Part shown: positions 36,601-45,456 of the stretch, one piece after another
How positions within the stretch are numbered: position 1 is the first letter of the stretch
Layout of the letters: each line of letters starts with the position of its first letter
Assembly: GCA_000421065.1 (NCBI GenBank)
Contig: ATWD01000001.1
Span: 1,542,001-1,606,000 of the forward strand
DNA length: 64,000 nt
Reading direction: 5' to 3'
Origin: Acidobacteriaceae bacterium TAA 166
GTDB taxonomy: Bacteria > Acidobacteriota > Terriglobia > Terriglobales > Acidobacteriaceae
The notes under the pieces: model-generated
Told to the model about the DNA's origin: nothing
Seen by the model: only the letters and a program-made list of their open reading frames with translations
Database searches by the model: none
Program-made: the position numbers and the translations under genes

Positions 36601-39600
36601 GTCAGGGGAGAAGCAACTTGTCGCCTACTACACAACCGACGACGGAGAACTAGCCAATGGCCAGACAATCAGAGCCTATCTTCTCGCAAGAGTGCCGGAG
36701 TATATGGTACCGGCTGCATACGTACGAGTGGATCAGATACCTCTGACATCGACTGGAAAGCTTGACCGCAAAGCGCTTCCCGCTCCATCGGCTAACGCTT
36801 ATGACAGGGAAGGCTATCAAGCTCCAATCGGCGAAGTCGAGGAAATCCTGGCGTCTATATGGGCAGACCTTCTCGGAATTGAGCAGATCGGTCGAAATGA
36901 CAATTTCTTTGCGCTCGGCGGCCACTCTTTGTTGGCTGTGAGAATGATCGGCCTCCTGAAGCAGATGAACTTCTCTGTCGACCTCAGAGCCCTATTCTCC
37001 CAGCCAACGGTGGCCGGGTTAGCAGCTACCGTCCGCTCTTCCCACACCTTGACGGCTGTTCCGGCTAACCTGATTCCGGCTACCTGCGATGCAATTGTCC
37101 CTTCCATGATTCCTCTTCTGTCTCTTACACAGCAGGAGATAGATCTGATTGCGGATCGGGTTCCCGGAGGCGTTTCGAATATCCAGGACATTTACCCGCT
37201 TGCCCCGTTGCAGGAAGGAATTCTATTTCATCATTTGATGGCGGGTGATGGAGATCCCTACTTGCTCGCCGAACTCATGCGATTCGACACACGTCAACGT
37301 ATGGATAGGTATCTAGAAGCGCTCCAATGGGTCATCAATCGGCATGACGTCCTTCGGACCGGCATCGTTTGGGAGGGGCTGACAGAGCCGGTCCAGGTCG
37401 TTTGGAGAATCGCCACCCTGCCTATTGTGCACGCCAGCCTTCCGAGCGGTTTCGATCCAGCGGAAGCACTGTATCAAGCCTACAACCCACGAAGCTTTCG
37501 AATCGGTGTAAGTGACGCACCCCTGTTGAGGGCATATGTGGCCCGCGACAAAGACGATGGGAAGTGGCTCCTAATGTTGCTGTTACATCACTTAGTCGGC
37601 GATCACAGCGCTATGGAGGTATTGCAAGACGAAATCGCCGCTTACCTTCAGGGACGCGGAAACGCCCTAGCAGCTCCAGAGCCATTTCGAAATCTTGTTG
37701 CCCATGCCAGGGCAGGAAGGAGTCGGGACGAGCACGAGGTGTTTTTTCGTAAGGAACTGCAGGATGTTATCGAGCCAACCGCTCCGTTCGGGATCATTGA
37801 TGCGAACGGCGATGGAACGGTGGTGACGGAAGCCGTGCTTAAGACCGACCCACGGCTAACAATCAAACTTAGAGAACTTGCCCGAACGTTTCGGGTAACC
37901 ACGGCGACGCTTTGCCACCTAGCATGGGCTTGTGTCGTAGCGCGCACATCCGGTAGAGATGAAGCTATATTCGGCACCGTTCTATTTGGCAGGTCCCAGG
38001 GCGGCACTCGGTCAGACCGCACCATCGGCATGTTCATCAATACATTACCTCTCAGGGTGAGGATTGGGGACGAGACCGTTGAAGCTACCATTGAGTCTTT
38101 GCAAGAGTCTCTTGCAAATCTAATACTTTACGAGCATGCATCCCTTGCTCTCGTTCAACGATGCAGTGGCATACCTTCTCCCATGCCTCTGTTTACGTCT
38201 TTATTCAACTATCGTCATATACGCCGGGTATCCCAGAGCACAGAGGAGACGGTCAAACTGTGGGACGGAATTGACTGGCTGAAGGCCGAAGAAAGAACGA
38301 ACTATCCTCTTACCTTCTCCGTAAACGACTTTGGTGAAGAGATCAGTCTGACCGCCCAGACGGTTAGTCCCATCGACCCCATGAGGGTCTGCCGCTATAT
38401 GGAAAAGGCCATCGAGTCCCTGCTGCACGTGCTTGAAACTGCTCCAGGTTCTCCGATAAGCGATATCGATGTGGTTCCGGCCGAGGAGCGCAGCCTGCTT
38501 CTTTATACGTGGAATAGCTCGACTAACATTCGGATCGACGATAGATGCATTCACGAGTTGTTCGAAGAGCAGGTATTACGAACACCCAACGCCGTAGCTT
38601 TGTCACAGGCAGGACAAGAGGTAACGTACTCCGAGCTCAATAGTCGCGCAAACAGGCTGGCTCGTTCTTTGCGCGCACAGGGTGTTGGGGCCGATATTCC
38701 CGTGGGAGTCTATCTACCTCGCTCGTTCGATATGGTAACTGCGATTCTCGGCATCCTGAAAGCCGGGGGAGCCTACGTTCCCTTAGATCTGAGGCATCCC
38801 CCAAACAGACTTGCATATATGCTGACAGACGCCGGCGTGGATGTTCTCATCACAGCAACTCGGGAATGCGATTTGGCGTTCGCTTATTCTGGAGCGCTTG
38901 TATATCTCGATTGCGACCGCGGCGCGGACGATGGGATTGGCTCTGAGAATCTGTCAGTGCCAATCTCACCGGACAATCTAGCATGTATCATCTACACCTC
39001 AGGCTCTACCGGGCACCCAAAGGGTAGCGAAATTCCGCATCGCAGTATCCCCGGATTTATTTTTGGCGCTGAGTATGCCCGCTTCGATCAATCCACCGTG
39101 TTCCTTCAGCATTCGTCCGTGAGCTGGGACGCTCTGTCGCTAGAGCTTTGGCCAGCTCTGTTCAAGGGCGGGAGGTGTGAGCTCGCGGAAAACACAATCC
39201 TCACTCCGATGGACCTGAGAAACTCTATACGTCGCGGTGTAAATACTGTCTGGTTGACCTCCGCACTATTTCAGTCGCTAGTCGATAGCGATATTGACAG
39301 CATGGAAGGGATCGAGACGCTATTAACGGGTGGCGAGCGAGTATCAGTCGCTCACGTTCGCCGTACACGAGATCGGTTTCCAGGGATGAAGATTGTCAAC
39401 GGTTATGGCCCTTCAGAATGCACTGTCTTCTCCAGTTGCTATTGTGTCCCTCCGGATCTCAGTGCTCCGATCCACTCTCTGCCAATCGGAAAGCCGATCG
39501 GGGATCGAAGAATTTATGTACTAGATGCCCACGGGAGAGTCGCTCCAGTGGGGGTCCGAGGCGAGTTGTACATCGGAGGTCCAGCGGTCGCACGGGGCTA

Positions 39601-42600
39601 TCGGAATCAGCAGGAGCTTACTAAATCAAAGTTCGTAAAAGACCCCTTCTCTTCGGGGGATGAACCTATGTATCGCACCGGTGACCTGGGTCGATGGCGA
39701 GCAGATGGGAATCTGGAGTTCGAGGGACGCGAAGACCATCAAGTGAAGATACGAGGCTTCCGAATCGAACCCAGCGAGATTGATGCGCAGCTAGCGAGCC
39801 ATCCCGCCATCCGTGAGGCGGTGACGATCTCCGGTGCACTCAACTCTGGTGATCGCCAACTTATCGCTTATTACACTCTAGCTGACAGCATTCGCGCCAC
39901 GGGGGACGAGCTAAAGACGTATCTCTCTTCGTTCCTACCGGATTACATGATCCCTGCATGCTTCGTCCCCCTAGAGCGTCTCCCTCTACTGCCTAATGGA
40001 AAAGTTGATCGTAATGCTCTTCCTCTTCCTGACATGGCGCAAAGTCGCCGCGGTGATCATGAGAGCCCGCTCGGCCCCGTGGAGCGCCTCCTTGCGGAGA
40101 TATGGGAAGAGCTTCTTGGCGTTAGGAATGTAGGGAGACACGATAACTTCTTCGCGCTGGGCGGACACTCATTGCTCGCTGTGAGAATGATCGGCTCCGT
40201 CAACAAACATGGTCTTGGAATTGACATGAGAGCATTGTATGACCGTCCTACGCTAGCGGGCCTCGCTAGCGTAGTATCCTCGTCTCCCTCGGACACCGCA
40301 GTACACGACAGAATTGGTATTCCGGCGAATTGCGCGAAGATTACGCCCGAAATGATAACCTTGGCGTCTCTTACTCAGGAAGAAATTGATTCAATAGTAT
40401 CCTCCGTGCCGGGGGGCAGTCCGAACATCCAAGACATCTATCCCCTAACGGCCCTGCAGGAAGGAATGCTCTTTCACCACCTAATTGGGCCAGGCGCCGA
40501 CCCATACTTATTGCGGAGCCTAGGACAATGCGAAGACCGAGACTCCCTTGATCGGTATCTTGCGGCACTCCAGCGAGTCATCGAGCGTCACGATATCCTT
40601 CGCACTGCCGTCGTATGGCAAGGGATTAGAGAACCGGTCCAAGTCGTTTGGAGAAAAGCAACCCTCCCAATAGAAGAAGTCGATCTGGGACAAACCGAAG
40701 ACGCGGTCAATCGGTTATATGATCGCTTCCAATCTGACAACTATCGGATGGATCTCTCACGTGCACCGCTTCTCCGTGTCTGTATCGCCCAGACCTTGCC
40801 AGGAGGGAAATGGATATTCGTGCTGCTCTTGCATCACTTGGTTGGTGATCACAGTACCATGGAGGTCCTCCAGGACGAAGTGGCCGCATATCTCAGGGGA
40901 GACGGAAACGAGTTGTCAACACCAGAGCCATTCCGGAACCTCGTCGTCCAGTCCCGACGTGGCATAAGTAACGATGACCATGAGACATATTTCCGCACGC
41001 AGCTTGGGGATGTAACAGAGCCCACCGCACCGTTTGGAGTGCTCGACGTACACGGGGATGGCACGGTTATCACAGAGACTACTCTCTCAATTCCAGCGGA
41101 GTTGACGGCGAAACTCCGAGACCACGCCCGTAGGCTACGGGTAAGCTCTGCCACTCTGTGTCATCTTGCGTGGGCCTGCGTTGTAGCCAAGACTTCCGGA
41201 AGGGATGAAGCGATCTTTGGAACGGTCCTATTCGGCAGAATGAAAGGTGGGCCTGGATTCGACAGGATGATGGGAGTTTTTATTAATACCCTGCCGGTCC
41301 GAATACGGCTCGATAACTCAACCGTGGATGAGGCAACACGGTCTGTTCACAAGCTTCTAGCAGACCTCGTGCGACACGAGCATGCCCCACTCGCGCTGGT
41401 CCAACGGTACAGCAGTATTCCAGCTCCGATACCCGTTTTTACCTCATTGTTCAACTACCGCCACATCCGCCCATTGATTCAGAGGGAAGAGGCATCATTG
41501 CAATCCTCAGACGGAGTCGAATGGCTAAAGGGCGACGAGCGAACGAACTATCCACTAACGCTATCTGTCAATGATTTTGGCGACAAGATAAGCCTCACTT
41601 GCCAGGCGGTAACCTCAATCGATCCTGATAGGATATGCCGCTTCATGGAGACTGCACTCGAATCGCTAACGGACGCTCTTGAGAATACTCCGGATGCTAT
41701 ACCTATCGATTTAGCAGTGATACCGCCAGAAGAGAGTACCCAACTTCTCCACGAGTGGAACCATACCTATCGGAACTATTCTCGAGACAAGTGCATCCAT
41801 GAATTGATAGAAGAACAAGTCATGCGGACACCGGATTCGGTGGCCTTGTCTGACGGAAATCGTGAAATTACATACATCGAACTGAACCGTCGCGCGAATC
41901 AGTTGGCCCTGCATCTGCGGAGCGTCGGTGTGGGGCCCGATCAGCTCGTTGGAATATATTTAGCCCGTTCCGCGGACATGCTGATAGCGATGCTTGCAAT
42001 CCTAAAAGCAGGTGGCGCTTACGTCCCGCTTGATCCCGACTATCCAGTCGAGCGCTTGCGCTTCATCGTTCGAGACGCCCAACTTGCCATTGTCATATCA
42101 CATACTGTGTCAAAAGAGCAGGTGCACCATCTTGATCCCGCGTTGACCGTTCTCGGCGTCGAACAACATGGTGCCGATGAGTCGGCAAGGTCCCATGACA
42201 TATGGCGAAGCTCTATAGGACTCACGCCTTCGCACCTCGCATATGTCATTTACACATCCGGTTCAACTGGAACTCCAAAAGGCGTAATGGTGGAGCATGC
42301 CAACACGGTAAATTTCATCTATTGGGCGCGGGAAACGTTTGCGGATGCTCTACAGCGCACGCTGTTCTCCACCTCGTTGAACTTTGATCTTGCCGTCTTT
42401 GAGTGCTTTGTTCCACTAAGCGTCGGCGCCACGGTCGTTATCGTCGAGTCCGTTCTGGATATGGTTGACATGACCGTCGATGTGACACTTGTCAACACAG
42501 TACCGTCGGCAATTGCGACCCTTCTGGAAAAACAAGGTGTTCAGTCGTCGGTCCGGGTCGTAAATCTAGCGGGGGAAGCCCTGCGGACTCCACTAGTTAC

Positions 42601-45265
42601 AAAGATCTTCGACACCACGGCGGTGGAGACGGTCTGCAACCTGTATGGTCCCTCGGAAACTACTACCTATTCGACCTACGCTTCGTTCGCCGTCAACGGA
42701 TCGCATAATCCTATTCATATCGGTAAACCGATCTCCAACACGGCAGCCTACGTCCTTGATCGTCATCAACATCTCGCCCCCATCGGAGTAAGCGGAGAGC
42801 TATACATTGGTGGTGCGGGAGTCGTCCGTGGGTATTTGAACAGGCCCGATTTGACGTCGGAGCGGTTTCTTGCCAATCCTTTCTCAAGCACGTACGCACC
42901 AAGGCTATATCGAACGGGAGATATTGTTCGCTGGCGGACCGACGGCAATCTAGACTTCATTGGAAGAGCGGATTACCAAGTCAAGCTACGTGGCTTCAGA
43001 ATAGAGTTGGGTGAGATTGAACAGCTTATAACAGAGCAAGATTCTGTCCAAGAGGCAGTAGTGTCGCTTGTCGAAACCCCTCGACTCGGCCAACAGTTGG
43101 TGGCGTACTACACAGTGTTAGACGGGGCGCATGTCGAGGTTGAGGAACTGAAGACATCCCTCGAGTCTAGACTACCCCGTCATATGATCCCTGCTGCATA
43201 CGTCTTACTAGACGAGATGCCTCGCACTTCCAATGGCAAACTTGCACGGAACATGCTCCCTGCACCTGACGGAAGTTCCTTTGCTCGGCCCGTATATGAA
43301 GAACCGATTGGGGAGGTGGAAACCCGTCTAGCACTCATATGGGAAGAGCTCTTGGATATCGAAAGGGTTGGACGTTCCGACAACTTTTTTGACCTCGGAG
43401 GCCATTCGCTCCTAGCCGTACGCTTGATGGAACGAATGAGACGAGTCGGCTTTCACGCCCTGCTCCATGAGATCTTTTCCTCCCGAACTCTGGAATCTCT
43501 CGCGGCACTCGTTCGGGAGTCACACCCTGTGGCCGATATGCCGATCGAGCTTCGAGCAGGCTCCCCGAAAACACCGCTGTTCTTCACGCATGAAGGCGCG
43601 AACGAAGTGTCATATGCCTGGGCACTCTCCCCGTATGTCACTACTGACATTCCACTCTATGCGCTTCCTGCCCAACCAGCAGGTCAGGAGCGCCTTCGCA
43701 CCATTGAAGGGGCCGCGCAAAGGATGGTTGATCTACTTCGCACTATTCAGCCATACGGGCCCTATCGGCTTTGCGGATATTCATTCGGTGCCATATTGGC
43801 TTATGAGGTCGCGGCTCAACTCCTTGGTGCCGACGAAGAAGTTGAAATGCTCGCATTGCTTGATCTGCACCTATTTGGCACTGAGGATATGCAGCCTCTA
43901 TTGAGGCCAAAGGCATGCCCCGAAACTATCGAGCAATTCGTCTCAGTTTTGCGAGGTCATTTTTCGCGAATGGGTATAGAACACGATCAGCGTTTGCATC
44001 TACTTCGGAGAGCTGAAGCTCTCGAAGATATCAACGTTGACCCGGAGGGCTTCGATAACTTCATAGAAGACTGCCGTCAGGAGTCACTACTTCCAGAGAC
44101 TTGGCTGCATGCGACTGGCCGCCAGATTACGAACATGCTCGCTCATCAGATAGATCAGTTGCATGCCCCTTACTTCTATGCGACCCTCCCCTTAGAGGTG
44201 GATCTTTTCATCGCTCAAGATGATCCACTTGCGGGCGATTCTGCTGATCGATTCCGTCGACATCTACCAAAGATACAGTTGCACGAGACCTATGTGCCAG
44301 GTACCCACTGGTCAATGCTGCAAGAGCCCCATATCCGGTCGCTGGGGGACAAGTTAAGTACCGGACTCTCACGTAGTCATAACCGACGGGACTACGTACC
44401 CGCTTTTGCAGCGGTGGTTCCGCTGTCAGTGTCTCGCCTGTTGACCACCCGCGACATTCCGTTGTTTTGCGTTCCCGGGGCCGCACAGGACGCTGAGTCT
44501 GTTCGTGGACTGGCATCTTGCCCGGACTACCAATCCGTGATCTACGGCTTTCGCCCGCGCGGCCTAGACGCGGGAACGCTTCCACATTCGACAATCGAAT
44601 CTGCTGCTGCATTCTATGTGAAGGAACTTGAGCAGGTGTATCCGACTGGCCCTTTATCCTTGCTCGGCCATCTCGAAGGAGCGTGGGTCGCTTTCGAGAT
44701 GGCCTTGATCCTTGAATCTCTGGGACGAGAGGTGTGCCTCGTCACGGTCCTAAGTGCTGAGGCACCACAGGCTGATGAGTTTGCCCGGCGAGAGTACACG
44801 CAGAATGACGTGGTCCAGTACTGCTCAGAAATGGCTGCACTCAAGACGGGAAAGAGGGATGTTTCGATCAGGGATTTAGAAACTTTATCCCCCTCTGAAC
44901 AAAGGCAAGCACTACAGAGTTTGCTCAAATCGGCCGGGTACCTGCGACATGATTCGGATGGCCTTGCCCTGCCGCGATTACTGAGGACTCTCGGAGCCCG
45001 CCTAAGAGCTGTCTACAAGCCAAGACGGCGTTATGCCGGGAAACTCCTATGCGTCACGTCGGTTAACAAGTCGAACCGATATGACCCGAATATGGACTCA
45101 CTGCCCGCGGACGTAAGTGGATGGAGCATGTGGGCTGATCGCGTTGTTTGCCACTACTGTCCTGGGACGCCAGTCACTATGTTGCACCCACCACATGTCG
45201 AGCACCTTTTGGCGCTCTTGCAATCCACAATTCATCCGTCAATCGACCCTCAGTTGACGAAGTAG
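33650..45265 (+). CDS. Nonribosomal peptide synthetase 3, modules 7-9 with tandem thioesterases (dock-E/C-A-T-E/C-A-T-E/C-A-T-TE-TE*)
   Basis: 3871 aa. A TubC-like docking domain (1-50, LILELEAKNIRIRADGDQL) precedes three dual E/C modules: E/C7 (about 97), A7 (about 700), T7 (about 1091), E/C8 (about 1180), A8 (about 1782), T8 (about 2172), E/C9 (about 2261), A9 (about 2868), T9 (about 3251). TE1 has GYSFGA (about 3376) and its His in GTHWSM. TE2 has GHLEGA (about 3673), Leu replacing the nucleophile. Codes: A7 and A8 both DALWLGGVFK (valine-like family, unusual Val at position 330), A9 DLFNNALTYK (alanine). E/C domains predict D-residues at 6, 7 and 8, but E/C9 has HHLIGPGAD instead of HHxxxxxGD, so residue 8 is uncertain. 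The start overlaps NRPS 2 by 4 bp. Confidence 0.95.
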   Translation: MTVDLLILELEAKNIRIRADGDQLTLVGAEEELEPALLDQIRKHKGAILEIMKDKRLSFNGRSPHLTPTMFPLVTLTQSELDRIVDRVPGGATNIQDIYPLAPLQEGILFHHLLGNKGDPYLLAQLLRFDSRERLDKYLEALQWVVDRHDVLRSGIAWEGLSEPVQIVWRTTVLPVQEITLGTSTDHAEDLYRRFDPRHYRIDLFNPPLMQIHFAEDKATHSWLAVLLLHHLTGDHNTLEAIQDEIRAFHNGQARELPSSDAFRSLALHAKSASAIKEHKDYFTRLLQDLREPTAPFGIAGAFEDGTSSREALINLEDDLSRRLRNQARRIRVSSATICHVAWACVVARTSRRDEAVFGTVLLGRMQGGSGSESALGMFINTLPFRIPVESQSVEEAVRVAQRILADLLEHEHASLALAQGCSGIPAPTPLFTSLFNYRHARRSRDRKIQALEGVVLLKSEERTNYPITLSVNDFGDTFSLAAQTTDTIDPSRVCRFMQTAIEVLVDALEKTPQKQIGALDVLPLDERTTLLSEWNHNRKLPRAEQYVHRLFEDQVLRTPDAVALSQGSRNITFAELNRRANQLARHLQELGVGRHTRVAICLERSFELVESLIGVLKAGAAYVPLDPILPEERLRFMLRDAKPTVLLGSSNQEQRKGFFDEGMVLVDALDRRAWSHLPDSNLDAVSDPVNAADPAYVIYTSGSTGSPKGSEIPHRSIPGFIFGVDYARFDETTVFLQHSSLSWDALTLELWPTLLRGGRCVLAQHRVLTPSDLTGHVASGVNTIWLTAALLHSIVDTDVACLEGIRQLLTGGEQVSVKHVHRLIERHPQIRVVNGYGPSECTVFCTCFVVPPNLSKDLATLPIGMPIGDRTVYVLDSHQRLAPVDVVGELYVAGDSLALGYLNQPELTDERFVGSPLEDRRGERLYRTGDLVRWKGDGNLEFVGRTDQQVKVRGFRIELGDIEAHLKTFQFLRDAVVIAAQHPSGEKQLVAYYTTDDGELANGQTIRAYLLARVPEYMVPAAYVRVDQIPLTSTGKLDRKALPAPSANAYDREGYQAPIGEVEEILASIWADLLGIEQIGRNDNFFALGGHSLLAVRMIGLLKQMNFSVDLRALFSQPTVAGLAATVRSSHTLTAVPANLIPATCDAIVPSMIPLLSLTQQEIDLIADRVPGGVSNIQDIYPLAPLQEGILFHHLMAGDGDPYLLAELMRFDTRQRMDRYLEALQWVINRHDVLRTGIVWEGLTEPVQVVWRIATLPIVHASLPSGFDPAEALYQAYNPRSFRIGVSDAPLLRAYVARDKDDGKWLLMLLLHHLVGDHSAMEVLQDEIAAYLQGRGNALAAPEPFRNLVAHARAGRSRDEHEVFFRKELQDVIEPTAPFGIIDANGDGTVVTEAVLKTDPRLTIKLRELARTFRVTTATLCHLAWACVVARTSGRDEAIFGTVLFGRSQGGTRSDRTIGMFINTLPLRVRIGDETVEATIESLQESLANLILYEHASLALVQRCSGIPSPMPLFTSLFNYRHIRRVSQSTEETVKLWDGIDWLKAEERTNYPLTFSVNDFGEEISLTAQTVSPIDPMRVCRYMEKAIESLLHVLETAPGSPISDIDVVPAEERSLLLYTWNSSTNIRIDDRCIHELFEEQVLRTPNAVALSQAGQEVTYSELNSRANRLARSLRAQGVGADIPVGVYLPRSFDMVTAILGILKAGGAYVPLDLRHPPNRLAYMLTDAGVDVLITATRECDLAFAYSGALVYLDCDRGADDGIGSENLSVPISPDNLACIIYTSGSTGHPKGSEIPHRSIPGFIFGAEYARFDQSTVFLQHSSVSWDALSLELWPALFKGGRCELAENTILTPMDLRNSIRRGVNTVWLTSALFQSLVDSDIDSMEGIETLLTGGERVSVAHVRRTRDRFPGMKIVNGYGPSECTVFSSCYCVPPDLSAPIHSLPIGKPIGDRRIYVLDAHGRVAPVGVRGELYIGGPAVARGYRNQQELTKSKFVKDPFSSGDEPMYRTGDLGRWRADGNLEFEGREDHQVKIRGFRIEPSEIDAQLASHPAIREAVTISGALNSGDRQLIAYYTLADSIRATGDELKTYLSSFLPDYMIPACFVPLERLPLLPNGKVDRNALPLPDMAQSRRGDHESPLGPVERLLAEIWEELLGVRNVGRHDNFFALGGHSLLAVRMIGSVNKHGLGIDMRALYDRPTLAGLASVVSSSPSDTAVHDRIGIPANCAKITPEMITLASLTQEEIDSIVSSVPGGSPNIQDIYPLTALQEGMLFHHLIGPGADPYLLRSLGQCEDRDSLDRYLAALQRVIERHDILRTAVVWQGIREPVQVVWRKATLPIEEVDLGQTEDAVNRLYDRFQSDNYRMDLSRAPLLRVCIAQTLPGGKWIFVLLLHHLVGDHSTMEVLQDEVAAYLRGDGNELSTPEPFRNLVVQSRRGISNDDHETYFRTQLGDVTEPTAPFGVLDVHGDGTVITETTLSIPAELTAKLRDHARRLRVSSATLCHLAWACVVAKTSGRDEAIFGTVLFGRMKGGPGFDRMMGVFINTLPVRIRLDNSTVDEATRSVHKLLADLVRHEHAPLALVQRYSSIPAPIPVFTSLFNYRHIRPLIQREEASLQSSDGVEWLKGDERTNYPLTLSVNDFGDKISLTCQAVTSIDPDRICRFMETALESLTDALENTPDAIPIDLAVIPPEESTQLLHEWNHTYRNYSRDKCIHELIEEQVMRTPDSVALSDGNREITYIELNRRANQLALHLRSVGVGPDQLVGIYLARSADMLIAMLAILKAGGAYVPLDPDYPVERLRFIVRDAQLAIVISHTVSKEQVHHLDPALTVLGVEQHGADESARSHDIWRSSIGLTPSHLAYVIYTSGSTGTPKGVMVEHANTVNFIYWARETFADALQRTLFSTSLNFDLAVFECFVPLSVGATVVIVESVLDMVDMTVDVTLVNTVPSAIATLLEKQGVQSSVRVVNLAGEALRTPLVTKIFDTTAVETVCNLYGPSETTTYSTYASFAVNGSHNPIHIGKPISNTAAYVLDRHQHLAPIGVSGELYIGGAGVVRGYLNRPDLTSERFLANPFSSTYAPRLYRTGDIVRWRTDGNLDFIGRADYQVKLRGFRIELGEIEQLITEQDSVQEAVVSLVETPRLGQQLVAYYTVLDGAHVEVEELKTSLESRLPRHMIPAAYVLLDEMPRTSNGKLARNMLPAPDGSSFARPVYEEPIGEVETRLALIWEELLDIERVGRSDNFFDLGGHSLLAVRLMERMRRVGFHALLHEIFSSRTLESLAALVRESHPVADMPIELRAGSPKTPLFFTHEGANEVSYAWALSPYVTTDIPLYALPAQPAGQERLRTIEGAAQRMVDLLRTIQPYGPYRLCGYSFGAILAYEVAAQLLGADEEVEMLALLDLHLFGTEDMQPLLRPKACPETIEQFVSVLRGHFSRMGIEHDQRLHLLRRAEALEDINVDPEGFDNFIEDCRQESLLPETWLHATGRQITNMLAHQIDQLHAPYFYATLPLEVDLFIAQDDPLAGDSADRFRRHLPKIQLHETYVPGTHWSMLQEPHIRSLGDKLSTGLSRSHNRRDYVPAFAAVVPLSVSRLLTTRDIPLFCVPGAAQDAESVRGLASCPDYQSVIYGFRPRGLDAGTLPHSTIESAAAFYVKELEQVYPTGPLSLLGHLEGAWVAFEMALILESLGREVCLVTVLSAEAPQADEFARREYTQNDVVQYCSEMAALKTGKRDVSIRDLETLSPSEQRQALQSLLKSAGYLRHDSDGLALPRLLRTLGARLRAVYKPRRRYAGKLLCVTSVNKSNRYDPNMDSLPADVSGWSMWADRVVCHYCPGTPVTMLHPPHVEHLLALLQSTIHPSIDPQLTK

Positions 45266-45456
45266 CTATCGCCCTTAGCGAATGCTGAAGTTGTAGTCGT
45301 TGCGAGGCTCGGTACACGCCGAAACCGATCTATCCGTATGACTGTCAGCAGCCTCATGCCTAAGGGGCTGGGTAATAGTCGATTGGAAGCTCAGCTCCGT
45401 TCAAAGCCAGTACCATGTCGCACGATCCTCACCAAATAGATGGAGGAATTTGCCTT

